Shown here piece after piece: positions 17,181-25,378 of a stretch of DNA of 64,000 bases. Under the pieces are notes generated by a model. That model worked only from the letters and a program-made list of their open reading frames with translations. It did no database searches and was not told the DNA's origin. Source of the DNA: an uncultured Bacteroidales bacterium (lineage in GTDB: Bacteria > Bacteroidota > Bacteroidia > Bacteroidales > UBA932); NCBI GenBank assembly GCA_944326355.1, contig CALVDO010000004.1:62001-126000 (forward strand), written 5' to 3'. The first letter of the stretch is position 1, and each line of letters starts with the position of its first letter. Made by a program: the position numbers and the translations under genes.

Positions 17181-18017
17181 TCAAATGATTTTACTGAACC
17201 TGTCCGGAATGCGGACGACTATGTCAAGGTTAAACATCGCAGGCTTGTTCCATGCATACGGCGGCCTCACACAAGTCTGCACCCTTCTGGCGAAACGAGT
17301 CCAGCGCTCCCAGTCTCCTGCCTTTTTGCGGCTTACCACGGCTATTGTCCTCGCCCTCTTTGCAAGATGCCGGCTCCAGCCGCCCGCGAGACGGTCCTTG
17401 TCGCTGAACCGCGCCTCAATCCGCTTCAGGTCGAGATAGCCGAAATGAAAGAGATAGAGTCCCTTTACAATATGAAAGCCGTGGCCCTTGATCCGGTGGA
17501 AACCCGAGCCCCATGAGACGGGACGGGTGATGACGGACGGCTTCGTATATCTTGTGCTCAGAAGCGCGTGCCGTCTCTGCGAAAGGAATGGACGAGAGGG
17601 ATCAATCTCATCCTCGCATCCCGTGTGCTGCCCCACGTCAACCCCCAGCCCGGACAGCGAGACATGCTCCGGAGCGTTTGACAGAAACTCCGCCAGTCCC
17701 ATGCCGAGATCGGGATCCGGAACGAGAAATTCGTCCGCATCCGTACCGATCACCATGTCATATCTCTCAAGAAGTCCGGCTGCCTCGGAAGAGAGAAATG
17801 CAAGCCGTCTCCTGTCCAGCTCGACCACCTTTCCGGGAATCTTCTCGCAGACGGTCACATTGACGCCCGGACACCAGTCGGGCACCGGCTGATCCTTGCC
17901 GTCAAGATAGACATAAAGATTTTCCATCCCGAGCTCCCCGCCATAATAGCTGACCCATTTCCGCAGGAAGAACTCGTCATTCCTTGCCATCGTAAGTGCA
18001 CAAATCCGTTTCTTCAT
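17181..18017 (-). CDS. family 2-type glycosyltransferase (Glyco_tranf_2_4-like)
   Basis: The start chosen is the ATG giving MKKRICALTMARNDEFFLRKW; the longer reading frame begins with GTG at 18059. The protein has the pattern of the Glyco_tranf_2_4 group: an N-terminal strand with MARND, the donor-binding segment MVIGTDADEFLVP (a DxD-like DAD), and HIVKGLYLFHFGYLDLKR near the end. Such enzymes are often found in polysaccharide gene sets, but here it stands alone with DUF47 downstream. Donor and acceptor sugars are unknown. Confidence 0.82.
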   Translation of the reverse strand: MKKRICALTMARNDEFFLRKWVSYYGGELGMENLYVYLDGKDQPVPDWCPGVNVTVCEKIPGKVVELDRRRLAFLSSEAAGLLERYDMVIGTDADEFLVPDPDLGMGLAEFLSNAPEHVSLSGLGVDVGQHTGCEDEIDPSRPFLSQRRHALLSTRYTKPSVITRPVSWGSGFHRIKGHGFHIVKGLYLFHFGYLDLKRIEARFSDKDRLAGGWSRHLAKRARTIAVVSRKKAGDWERWTRFARRVQTCVRPPYAWNKPAMFNLDIVVRIPDRFSKII

Positions 18018-18066
18018 ACAAGATGTCTGTAATTCAGGAATCCTCATAACCGTACACACGCCAATC

Positions 18067-18074
18067 CAAATTTA
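18067..18074 (-). promoter_or_regulatory. candidate -7 box for the glycosyltransferase-DUF47 pair
   Basis: The minus strand reads TAAATTTG, matching TAnnTTTG. The -33 position has no TTTG at the usual spacing. The rest of 18075-18225 is very A/T-rich and holds the divergent fimbrillin promoter, where only an imperfect TATTCTTTG at 18160-18168 is visible. Confidence 0.35.
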
Positions 18075-18225
18075 TAACAATTTTTCTTCAAAAAAGAGAA
18101 AAAAGGATAAAAAAGAAAAATGGAATTCAAAAAACAGAAAAATATCAAGTTTTTATTTTTATTCTTTGCATACTCTCGAAAATTCCTCAATAGATTTGCC
18201 GTCGCTACTGAAACGGAAAACGGGA

Positions 18226-19332
18226 ATGAACGACATGAAAATTAAGCGACTTGAAAAGAAAGGCCGGAAAGATTCTCTACATTTTCTCTTTACCAGCAGG
18301 ATTCTGCCTGCGATCGCCTTGCTTTATTATATTTTTCCGGCCTTTTTAATGATGACAGCCTGCGTCAAGGGCATTGATCCCGCAGACACGGCTGGCGTGA
18401 ATCCAAGAGGACAATCCGTGCTGAACATAAATCTGATGCACAGCGGCAGCCTGAAAAGCGTCACCTCCGGCACCATGGACATCTTCGTGTTCAACGACGA
18501 CAGGCTCAAGCGGCTCGACTCCTATCAGAGATTCACCGGGGAGAGCATTAACGGCGTCACCGCAGCCTCGCGCAAAGGCAGGAAGATAGTGGCGGCAGTC
18601 ATCAACTCGGGGAAGGAGAAGTCGGACTGGGCCGGAATCAACTCTCTTGACGCGCTGCTCAAGACGGTGGTGGAGCTCGGCGATGAGGATCCTGCTTATC
18701 CGGTGATGTGCGGAATGACGGAGGTGAACATGGGAGAGGAAAATGAATGCGTGCTCGCGGTCAGTCCGATGATCTCCGAAATCTACATCAGATCCATCAG
18801 ATGCGACTTCTCAGGCACTTCATATCCTAATGAAAAGCTGAAGCTCGTGAGGATCTATCTCACCAATGTGAACGGACGGGCGAGGCTCTTCGACAAGAGC
18901 GGATTCATGCCGGAACAGATAATAAACGGAGGCAGGCTCTCGGAAGCCGACATGTCGGCAATGCTGCATCCGGAGATGCTGCTGAAAGAAACGGACATGA
19001 ACATCGGCTACGGGACCGCCTACCCTGAAATCAGGCTCTGCTGTTTCCCGAACGACTGTCGGGAGGAGAGCCCGGGATCGCCGTTCACTCGTCTGGTCAT
19101 CGAAGGGAAGGTAAGGGGAATGACCTACTACTATCCGATAGAGATCAACCGGGAGGAGATCTCGGCAAGCGGAGAGGCGGGCATAGGCCGCAACCGCCGC
19201 TATGTCTATGACATAACTCTGACCAGAGTCGGCACCATCAGTCCGGAAATGCTTGCCAAGCCTACGTCGGTCAGCCTGCAATGCGCCATCCTGCCGTGGG
19301 AAGAGCTGCCGGAGCAGGAAGTCGGATTCTGA
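18226..19332 (+). CDS. fimbrillin family (Mfa1/FimA-like) lipoprotein
   Basis: The ATG at 18226 is taken as the start; the frame is open back to a TTG at 18166. After a basic N-terminus comes a hydrophobic stretch ending in the lipobox MMTAC. Mature sequence opens with GQSVLNINLMHSGSLKSVTSG and MDIFVFNDD, then GRKIVAAVIN, followed by MCGMTEVNMGEE and a C-terminal RRYVYDITLTRVG segment. This order (TxxDIFVF, then a VANS-like strand, then PMSG-like, then YxxxITLTR) is the pattern of Mfa-like 1 fimbrial subunits. In that family the lipoprotein is exported, cleaved by a protease and polymerised by strand exchange. Together with the next gene it forms a small fimbrial operon. Confidence 0.8.
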   Translation: MNDMKIKRLEKKGRKDSLHFLFTSRILPAIALLYYIFPAFLMMTACVKGIDPADTAGVNPRGQSVLNINLMHSGSLKSVTSGTMDIFVFNDDRLKRLDSYQRFTGESINGVTAASRKGRKIVAAVINSGKEKSDWAGINSLDALLKTVVELGDEDPAYPVMCGMTEVNMGEENECVLAVSPMISEIYIRSIRCDFSGTSYPNEKLKLVRIYLTNVNGRARLFDKSGFMPEQIINGGRLSEADMSAMLHPEMLLKETDMNIGYGTAYPEIRLCCFPNDCREESPGSPFTRLVIEGKVRGMTYYYPIEINREEISASGEAGIGRNRRYVYDITLTRVGTISPEMLAKPTSVSLQCAILPWEELPEQEVGF

Positions 19333-19345
19333 CGGGCTCAGGGCT

Positions 19346-19401
19346 GAAAGATGGAAGATGAAAGATGGAAGATGAGACATGGAAGATGAGACATGGAAGA
19401 T
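19346..19401. repeat. four 14-bp tandem units overlapping the start of the next gene
   Basis: The units are GAAAGATGGAAGAT twice (19346-19373) and GAGACATGGAAGAT twice (19374-19401). Each carries an ATG at about the same place. The first ATG of the next gene (19393) lies in the fourth unit. Confidence 0.95.
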
Positions 19402-20982
19402 GACGACAGAAGAAAGATGAATGTGAAGGATATGCAGAGAAGGCTGATGCGTGCCGTCCTGCCGGTCATCATTCCGGCGATGACTTGCGGAGCATGTGCG
19501 GAGGATGGCTGGATGGAAATGGGGATGACTCAGGAAAAGGCGCTGATAGTCATGGACACCGGCATCCCCGGCATACGGTCGGCGGATCCAGACGAGAATC
19601 TCGTCAGTGACATGAACATATTTATCTTCAACTCATACGGCCTGCTGGAGGAAGCAGTCTATCTGGACAGCGGGCAGATGCTTAAGGAAGACGGGAAATA
19701 TGCCTATGAGACAGTCCTGCTGGAGGGATGCAGATACTCGGTATATGCCTGCGCCAACATCGGATACAGACTTCAGGCGGAAACTTCGGAAGAGCTTGAA
19801 GACATCAGATACCACCTCGTCTATCCTGACGACTACAGAATCGGGATTCCCATGAGCGGAAAGACCTTGGACATGACTGTTCCGGCCGACGGCAGAATAA
19901 GCGTACCTATGAAGAGACTGATGTCAAAAGTCTCGCTGTCGGTGGACAGAAGCGCACTTTCGGATGATGTTGAGTTTCATGTGCGAAGGGTGAAAGTGGG
20001 CGCATGTCCGAGGTCGGCCCTGCTCTTTTCTGAAAGTTCCGTACGCACGGAGGACGACACCTTCATCACAGGATTCAGTAAAAGTGACGGGGAAGTCACC
20101 ATGCTCAACACCGACATCGGGTTCGGAAGAAGCGGAGAAGTGAGCGTGTACCTTCTCGAAAACATGAACGGCGACCTGCTGCCTCCGGACACTGACGACG
20201 GGGACAGGCACTTTGCGGAAGGAGATCCGATGGCGGCAAGATGTTCCTACATAGAGATTGAGGCCGACTATGTGTCAGACACCCATTTTTCCACAGCGGA
20301 AGAGCCGCTCGTCTGGCGCTTCTATCTCGGCGAGGACAACGGCAATTTCGACGTCAGGAGAAACTGTCATTATAAGGTATGCGTCAAACCGGAAGACGAC
20401 GGGCTCTCGGACGACGGCTGGAGGATAGAGAAAGGAGGCCTCGGCACCTACATATCCTCCATCAGGCTCTCTTACGACGCATTGAGGTTCAGCTATATGG
20501 GTGAATCAGCCGTTCTGAGGGCCTATGTCACTCCAGAGGAGGCCACCGTCAAAGATCTCGAATGGGAGTCCGACAACAGTTCAGTCGCCGAAGTTTCAGC
20601 CACAGGTGCGGTGACCGCAATGGATGAAGGCACTTGTACGATACGTTGTTCGGCGACTGACGGGAGCGGAGAATACGCCGTATGCGAAGTGGAGGTAGCC
20701 TTCTCTCCATACTACATGAAGATATACCCGGGCAATTTCATCCGGGGAAAGACAGGGGACGAGATTCACGTGTTCTGCGAATATTTCCCGCCCACGACGC
20801 CCTTCGACATAGGACTTGAGGAACTGGAATACGACTCATCGAGAGGGATATACGACTATCGCGTGGATGATGACGGGAAAGGCGTGAGGCTGAGACTGAA
20901 GAATCCCGGAAGCGGTCTCCTCTACATGGAGACCGGATACCCCATCAGTCAGAGCGAAATGATAATGATCGTAGTCGACTGA
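19393..20982 (+). CDS. fimbrillin-like surface lipoprotein with Ig-like (BIG2-type) C-terminal part
   Basis: The 529-residue protein is a shorter relative of the one at 3825-6572. A lipobox (AMTCGAC) ends the signal. The fimbrillin-like part contains MNIFIFNSYGLLEEA, YSVYACANIGYRL, IGIPMSGKTL and VSVYLLENMNGDLLPP. An Ig-2-type segment (EATVKDLEWESDNSSVAEVS, then VTAMDEGTCTIRC) covers about residues 365-440. The start is uncertain because the first ATG sits in a tandem repeat; the ATGs at 19417 and 19432 also leave a complete signal peptide. It is 60 bp behind the Mfa1-like gene, so it may be the anchor or tip of the same fimbria. Confidence 0.77.
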   Translation: MEDDDRRKMNVKDMQRRLMRAVLPVIIPAMTCGACAEDGWMEMGMTQEKALIVMDTGIPGIRSADPDENLVSDMNIFIFNSYGLLEEAVYLDSGQMLKEDGKYAYETVLLEGCRYSVYACANIGYRLQAETSEELEDIRYHLVYPDDYRIGIPMSGKTLDMTVPADGRISVPMKRLMSKVSLSVDRSALSDDVEFHVRRVKVGACPRSALLFSESSVRTEDDTFITGFSKSDGEVTMLNTDIGFGRSGEVSVYLLENMNGDLLPPDTDDGDRHFAEGDPMAARCSYIEIEADYVSDTHFSTAEEPLVWRFYLGEDNGNFDVRRNCHYKVCVKPEDDGLSDDGWRIEKGGLGTYISSIRLSYDALRFSYMGESAVLRAYVTPEEATVKDLEWESDNSSVAEVSATGAVTAMDEGTCTIRCSATDGSGEYAVCEVEVAFSPYYMKIYPGNFIRGKTGDEIHVFCEYFPPTTPFDIGLEELEYDSSRGIYDYRVDDDGKGVRLRLKNPGSGLLYMETGYPISQSEMIMIVVD

Positions 20983-21064
20983 GCCTGCATATCGGAGGCA
21001 CACGCCGGCGCCTCTACGGCATGCTCCGAGCCGCAGGGATTTCCCACACGCCAGCCGGAGGACT

Positions 21065-24031
21065 TCACCTCAGATAGCGGGCAGTGTATGAATCGGATTT
21101 TGCGATGAGGTCTTCCGGAGTTCCCTCGAAGACTACCCTGCCGCCTCCGTCTCCTGCCTCAGGACCGAGATCGATGACCCAGTCCGCAGCGCGTATGACA
21201 TCCGGATTGTGCTCCACGACCACAATGGAATGTCCTCTGGAGATGAGCTCGTCAAAAGACTTCAGCAGCTTTTCCACATCATAGAAATGCAGGCCGGTAG
21301 TAGGCTCGTCAAAGATGAACATGATCTTGCCAGTGTCCTTGGACTTTGGCTGTGAATCGCTCATTGACAGGAAATACGCGAGCTTTATCCTCTGACTCTC
21401 TCCACCGCTGAGCGTGCTGCTGCTCTGACCGAGCTTTATGTAGGACAGGCCCACATCCACAAGCGGCTGTAGCCGCTCCGCTATCCGCACCGCAGCCGCC
21501 TCCTTCTGGGCTGAGAAGAAAGCTATGGCCTCTTCCACGCTCATGTTGAGGATGTCGTCTATGTTCTTGTCCCTGTATCTGACTTCAAGTATATCTGGTT
21601 TGAAACGCTTGCCGCCGCAGGCCTCGCACACCATCGTCACGTCGGCCATGAACTGCATGCCTATCTTAACGAATCCCTCTCCCTGGCATTCCGGACAGCG
21701 TCCTCCGTCCATGTTGAAGGAAAAATGGGACGGAGTGTAGCCGTTGAGCTTTGCGTAAGGCTGTTCCGACAGCAGCTTCCTTATGTCGTCATAGACCTTG
21801 AGATAGGTGACCGCATTCGATCTTGAGCTTTTCCCGATAGGATTCTGGTCTACATATTCCACCTGAGAGATTCTGTCCACATTGCCGGAAAGCCCTCTGA
21901 ACGTACCGGGAGCGGAACCGGTGTGATTTATATGCCTGAACAGCGCGGGATACAGTATGTCTCCGACAAGGGATGACTTTCCGCTGCCGCTCACCCCGGT
22001 CACTACCGTAAGGACTCCGAGCGGGAACTTTACGTCCACATTCTTGAGATTGTGCTCCATAGCCCCCTCGACCGTGACCGAATATATCCACGGCCGCTTT
22101 TCCCGGACATATCTGCTCCGGCGTCCAGAGAGATACTGAAGGGTGAGGGAATCCGCCATCTCCTCATCGCTCACCGGGTCGTCGGCGCGTCCCTTGAACA
22201 CTATCTCGCCTCCGTTCACTCCGGCGTATGGCCCCATGTCGATAAGCAGGTCCGCGGCTCTCATGATCTCCTCGTCGTGCTCCACCACTACGACCGTGTT
22301 GCCTATGTCCCTCAGCCTCTTGAGGACCGCTATCAGCCTGTCGGTGTCCCTCGGGTGCAGGCCTATGCTCGGCTCGTCAAGAATATAAAGAGAGCCGACA
22401 AGCGAACTGCCTAATGCTGTCACGAGATTGATGCGCTGGCTCTCTCCGCCGGAAAGAGTGTTGGAGGCGCGATTGAGCGTCAGATAGGAGAGGCCGACGT
22501 CCTGTATGTACTGCAGACGCGTCATAACCTCGCCGATGGCCTTGGACACGATGGCCCGCTCATATTCCGTGAGGCTCAGATTGCGGAAGAAGTCAATGAG
22601 AGAATCGACATTCATGCAGAGAAGCTCGTGGATGTTCTTGCCGCCGACCTTCACATAGAGGGCCTCCTTCCTCAGACGGCTGCCTCCGCAGTCCCGGCAC
22701 ACCGTCTTGCCGGAGTAGCGGCTCAACATGTATTTGTACTGCACCTTGTACTTATTGGCATCGACCCATCTGAAGAATTCGCTTATTCCTATTATGGAGT
22801 CATCCTCAGTCTCCCCTCTCCTTCCATTCCATACGATGTCCTTCTGTTCATCGGTCAGATTGCAGTACGGCTCGAATACCGGCACTCCGTATCTTGATGC
22901 GTTCATGACGAGGTGATCCTTGAACCAACCCATCTTCTCGCCCCTCCAGCAGGCTATGGCACCGTCATATATGCTCTTGCTCTTGTCCGGAATCACCAGA
23001 TCCTCGCTCACTCCTATCATCTGTCCCAGACCTCCGCATACAGGACATGCCCCGAGAGGGCTGTTGAAGCTGAACATATATTCATCCGGCTCGCGGAAAG
23101 TCATGCCGTCAGCCTCAAAACGGTTGACAAACTTCCTGAACCCTCCCTCCTCTTCAGCCTGGTTTTCTTCAGCACGGTTTTCTGCAGCATGGTTTTCATC
23201 AGCCTGGTTTTCTTCTGTTCCGCCTCGCTGAAACTCCTTCTTCACCAGAATGGTCCCGTCCCCCTTGTCGAAAGCGGTCTGGATCGACGAATGCAGCCTT
23301 GTGCAGAGATCCTCCCACTCTATCTGGGGAATTCGCGTACCGTCCTGAGCAAACGCCTCTGCCTCACCTGTGTCCGAGTTCCACGACACCGAAGGGACAC
23401 GAAGCCTGTCCACAAGCAGGTACAGCCGCTCGGGATAGTCGCCGGTCTCGGCCATCTTCATCACTTCCTCAATCCTGACAGGGCTGTCCGTGAAAAATCG
23501 GGAATACCCCTCCTCCTTAAGGCTCAGCATGAGCTCCACCTTGTCCTCCCGTTCCGTCCAAGAGATGTCGGCGAGCAGATACACTGTGGACGCTCCGCCT
23601 GAAAACACGTGCTCCAGCACGTCATTGACGGTATGGCATTTCACTTCCTTCCCGCTGACAGGAGAGTAGGTCCGGCCTATCCTCGCAAAGATAATCCTCA
23701 GATAGTCATATATTTCAGTGCTTGTAGCCACTGTAGAGCGAGGATTTCGAGTGTTGACTTTCTGCTCTATCGCTATAGCTGGAGGTATACCCTCGATCAG
23801 CTCCACATCCGGCTTGACCATCCGTCCCAGAAACTGTCTGGCATACGAAGACAGACTCTCGGCGAAACGCCGCTGTCCCTCGGCGAAAAGAGTGTCAAAG
23901 GCGAGAGAGGACTTTCCGCTTCCTGAGATTCCGGTCATCACCACGAACTTGCCCCTCGGTATCTCGACCGTGACATCCTTAAGGTTGTTTACTTTCGCCT
24001 TCTTTATAATGATGCTGTTGCCGTCAGACAT
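21065..24031 (-). CDS. uvrA: excinuclease ABC subunit A
   Basis: DNA damage recognition ATPase of nucleotide excision repair. Two ABC modules are visible: Walker A GISGSGKSSL near residue 35 with signature LSGGESQR and Walker B YILDEPSIGLHPRD, then GVSGSGKSSLVGD with a second LSGGESQR and FIFDEPTTGLHFYDV. The start is the ATG at 24031 behind a GGAGG; a GTG at 24037 is less likely. Two oddities stand out. A four-unit acidic linker (ENQA/ENHA/ENRA type) interrupts the protein near residues 270-295. The first zinc finger has only the second Cys pair (GACPVC), the first pair being absent. The zinc finger of the second module (CPECQGEG with CEACGGKRF) is complete. Confidence 0.96.
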   Translation of the reverse strand: MSDGNSIIIKKAKVNNLKDVTVEIPRGKFVVMTGISGSGKSSLAFDTLFAEGQRRFAESLSSYARQFLGRMVKPDVELIEGIPPAIAIEQKVNTRNPRSTVATSTEIYDYLRIIFARIGRTYSPVSGKEVKCHTVNDVLEHVFSGGASTVYLLADISWTEREDKVELMLSLKEEGYSRFFTDSPVRIEEVMKMAETGDYPERLYLLVDRLRVPSVSWNSDTGEAEAFAQDGTRIPQIEWEDLCTRLHSSIQTAFDKGDGTILVKKEFQRGGTEENQADENHAAENRAEENQAEEEGGFRKFVNRFEADGMTFREPDEYMFSFNSPLGACPVCGGLGQMIGVSEDLVIPDKSKSIYDGAIACWRGEKMGWFKDHLVMNASRYGVPVFEPYCNLTDEQKDIVWNGRRGETEDDSIIGISEFFRWVDANKYKVQYKYMLSRYSGKTVCRDCGGSRLRKEALYVKVGGKNIHELLCMNVDSLIDFFRNLSLTEYERAIVSKAIGEVMTRLQYIQDVGLSYLTLNRASNTLSGGESQRINLVTALGSSLVGSLYILDEPSIGLHPRDTDRLIAVLKRLRDIGNTVVVVEHDEEIMRAADLLIDMGPYAGVNGGEIVFKGRADDPVSDEEMADSLTLQYLSGRRSRYVREKRPWIYSVTVEGAMEHNLKNVDVKFPLGVLTVVTGVSGSGKSSLVGDILYPALFRHINHTGSAPGTFRGLSGNVDRISQVEYVDQNPIGKSSRSNAVTYLKVYDDIRKLLSEQPYAKLNGYTPSHFSFNMDGGRCPECQGEGFVKIGMQFMADVTMVCEACGGKRFKPDILEVRYRDKNIDDILNMSVEEAIAFFSAQKEAAAVRIAERLQPLVDVGLSYIKLGQSSSTLSGGESQRIKLAYFLSMSDSQPKSKDTGKIMFIFDEPTTGLHFYDVEKLLKSFDELISRGHSIVVVEHNPDVIRAADWVIDLGPEAGDGGGRVVFEGTPEDLIAKSDSYTARYLR
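23156..23215. repeat. 4 x 15-bp tandem repeat inside uvrA
   Basis: Four 15-bp units of the type AGCCTGGTTTTCTTC (23156, 23171, 23186, 23201) with one to four changes each code for a repeated acidic pentapeptide in UvrA. The unit length keeps the frame. Confidence 0.92.
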
Positions 24032-24075
24032 AACCACCTCCTGAAAAAAGCAGCCTCAAAGTTAGCAAAACGGAA

Positions 24076-24116
24076 CGACATTTTGACATCTGAATGGACA
24101 ATGTGGCACGGATTCA
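24076..24116 (+). promoter_or_regulatory. putative heat-shock control region upstream of the small heat-shock gene
   Basis: CGACATTTTGACA (24076-24088) and TGGCACGGATTC (24104-24115) match the elements TGACATTTTGACA and TGGCACAACATTC upstream of dnaK. The distance between the two elements is 15 nt here and 22 nt at dnaK. The rest of 24117-24271 shows no gene and no other clear site. Confidence 0.55.
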
Positions 24117-24271
24117 TGACATTTTTTCGCCTTTTTTGCCGCTTCCGCCGCTTTGGGGACAGAGGCACGGCGATTGTTCTTATCCGAGTCGTCCGGATGA
24201 CGGAAACGGGACACCGGGACCGGAATACGGACAGGAAATTAAAGTGAAATTTAAAAATAGGAGATTTAATC

Positions 24272-24703
24272 ATGATACCTTCAAGAAGAAACAGCCAGAC
24301 TTGGCTTCCGGACATTTTCAATGATTTCTTTGACACCGAATGGATGGGAAGAATGAACGCCACTGCCCCGGCAATCAATGTGCTGGAGGACGAAAAGGGC
24401 TACGAGCTTGAGCTCGCCGCTCCGGGAATGACGAAAGAGGACTTTCAGGTTCACCTCAACGAAGACGGCAACCTCGTCATCGAGATGGAGAAGAAAGTCA
24501 ACGAGAAGGAAGACAAGAGAAGAGGACACTACCTCCGCAGAGAGTTCTCATATTCAAAATTCCAGCAGACCATGCTTCTGCCTGAAGATGCGGACAAGGA
24601 GCAGATCAGCGCTCGCGTCGAGCACGGCGTCCTCACCGTCGAGATTCCTAAGGTGGTAAAGAAAGCCATCGACGAGTCGAAGAAAATGATTGAAGTGAAA
24701 TAA
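24272..24703 (+). CDS. small heat-shock protein (Hsp20/alpha-crystallin family)
   Basis: ATP-independent holdase chaperone (143 residues) of the cytoplasm. The alpha-crystallin domain runs from about residue 30 to 125, with APAINVLEDEKGYELELAAPG at its start, a middle loop GHYLRREFSYSKFQQT and the closing ARVEHGVLTVEIPK. The C-terminal tail ends in SKKMIEVK. It has its own transcription unit: an upstream module shared with dnaK and a hairpin terminator just after the stop. Confidence 0.97.
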   Translation: MIPSRRNSQTWLPDIFNDFFDTEWMGRMNATAPAINVLEDEKGYELELAAPGMTKEDFQVHLNEDGNLVIEMEKKVNEKEDKRRGHYLRREFSYSKFQQTMLLPEDADKEQISARVEHGVLTVEIPKVVKKAIDESKKMIEVK

Positions 24704-24795
24704 GCCGGAGCTGAAGGCGGAGACGCCTGCGGCAGGACAAGGGCTTTCTAAAGGCCTCCTGTCAAAAAACGGACGTCAAAGCCATAGCGATACAA

Positions 24796-24834
24796 AAAGA
24801 GGACTTGCCTTACAGTGAGGCAGGTCCTCTTTCG
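24796..24834 (+). terminator. terminator between the small heat-shock gene and the deaminase gene, bidirectional
   Basis: AAAGAGGACTTGCCT (24796-24810) pairs with AGGCAGGTCCTCTTT (24818-24832) with one G-T pair and a 7-nt loop. A/T runs lie on both sides, fitting the convergent genes. Confidence 0.88.
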
Positions 24835-24862
24835 CATTTCTGAAGTGCCGACCTCCTCCGCA

Positions 24863-25330
24863 TCAGTATTTGATCCTGTCTTCCTTGCCGTTCCATGCGA
24901 GAAAGGCCTCCTGTGCCTCTTTCCGCATGATGTTTTCTGACGGCAGAGCACGTTCCTCCGGCTTGAGAGCAAGTTCACCGTATATGAACGCATCCCCGAA
25001 ACCGGCGGATTCCGCATCCTGACTTGTACCGCCGTAGAACAGCCTGTCGAGTCTTGCCCAATAGATGGCGCCGAGGCACATCGGACATGGTTCGCACGAG
25101 GCATAGATCTCGCAGCCGCTGAGGTCGAAAGTTCCGAGCTTACGGGCAGCCGCCCTGATTGCGCTCACTTCTGCATGCGCCGTGGGATCATTGTCCGCAG
25201 TCACCCTGTTGACTCCGGTGGCGATGATCTCGCCGTCCCGGGCTATGACGGCGCCGAACGGGCCGCCTCCTTCAGCCACATTGCGGACCGAAAGTCCTAT
25301 GGCCTCCTTCATCAGTTCGTCTCTTGTCAT
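24863..25330 (-). CDS. nucleoside/guanine deaminase of the cytidine-deaminase fold
   Basis: Zinc-dependent deaminase (155 residues). The zinc and proton-transfer motif HAEVSAIRAA and the second zinc motif CEPCPMCLGAI are intact. The short C-terminal part with RLFYGGTSQDAESAGFGDAF and the length point to guanine deaminase (GuaD-type, guanine to xanthine) rather than tRNA deaminase TadA, but substrate choice cannot be settled by eye. The gene starts 48 nt after the GNAT-AAA+ fusion gene on the same strand, so the two may share a transcript. Confidence 0.88.
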   Translation of the reverse strand: MTRDELMKEAIGLSVRNVAEGGGPFGAVIARDGEIIATGVNRVTADNDPTAHAEVSAIRAAARKLGTFDLSGCEIYASCEPCPMCLGAIYWARLDRLFYGGTSQDAESAGFGDAFIYGELALKPEERALPSENIMRKEAQEAFLAWNGKEDRIKY

Positions 25331-25378
25331 GATTTCCGGTATTCAAAAAACCTCGGCATGACAAGCAAAGACCGTTCC

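Noticed and set aside
18166-18225. The TTG-started extension of the Mfa1-like protein
   Set aside because: It overlaps an AT-rich promoter-like stretch and puts 60 or more residues before the signal peptide core, which is unusual for a lipoprotein.
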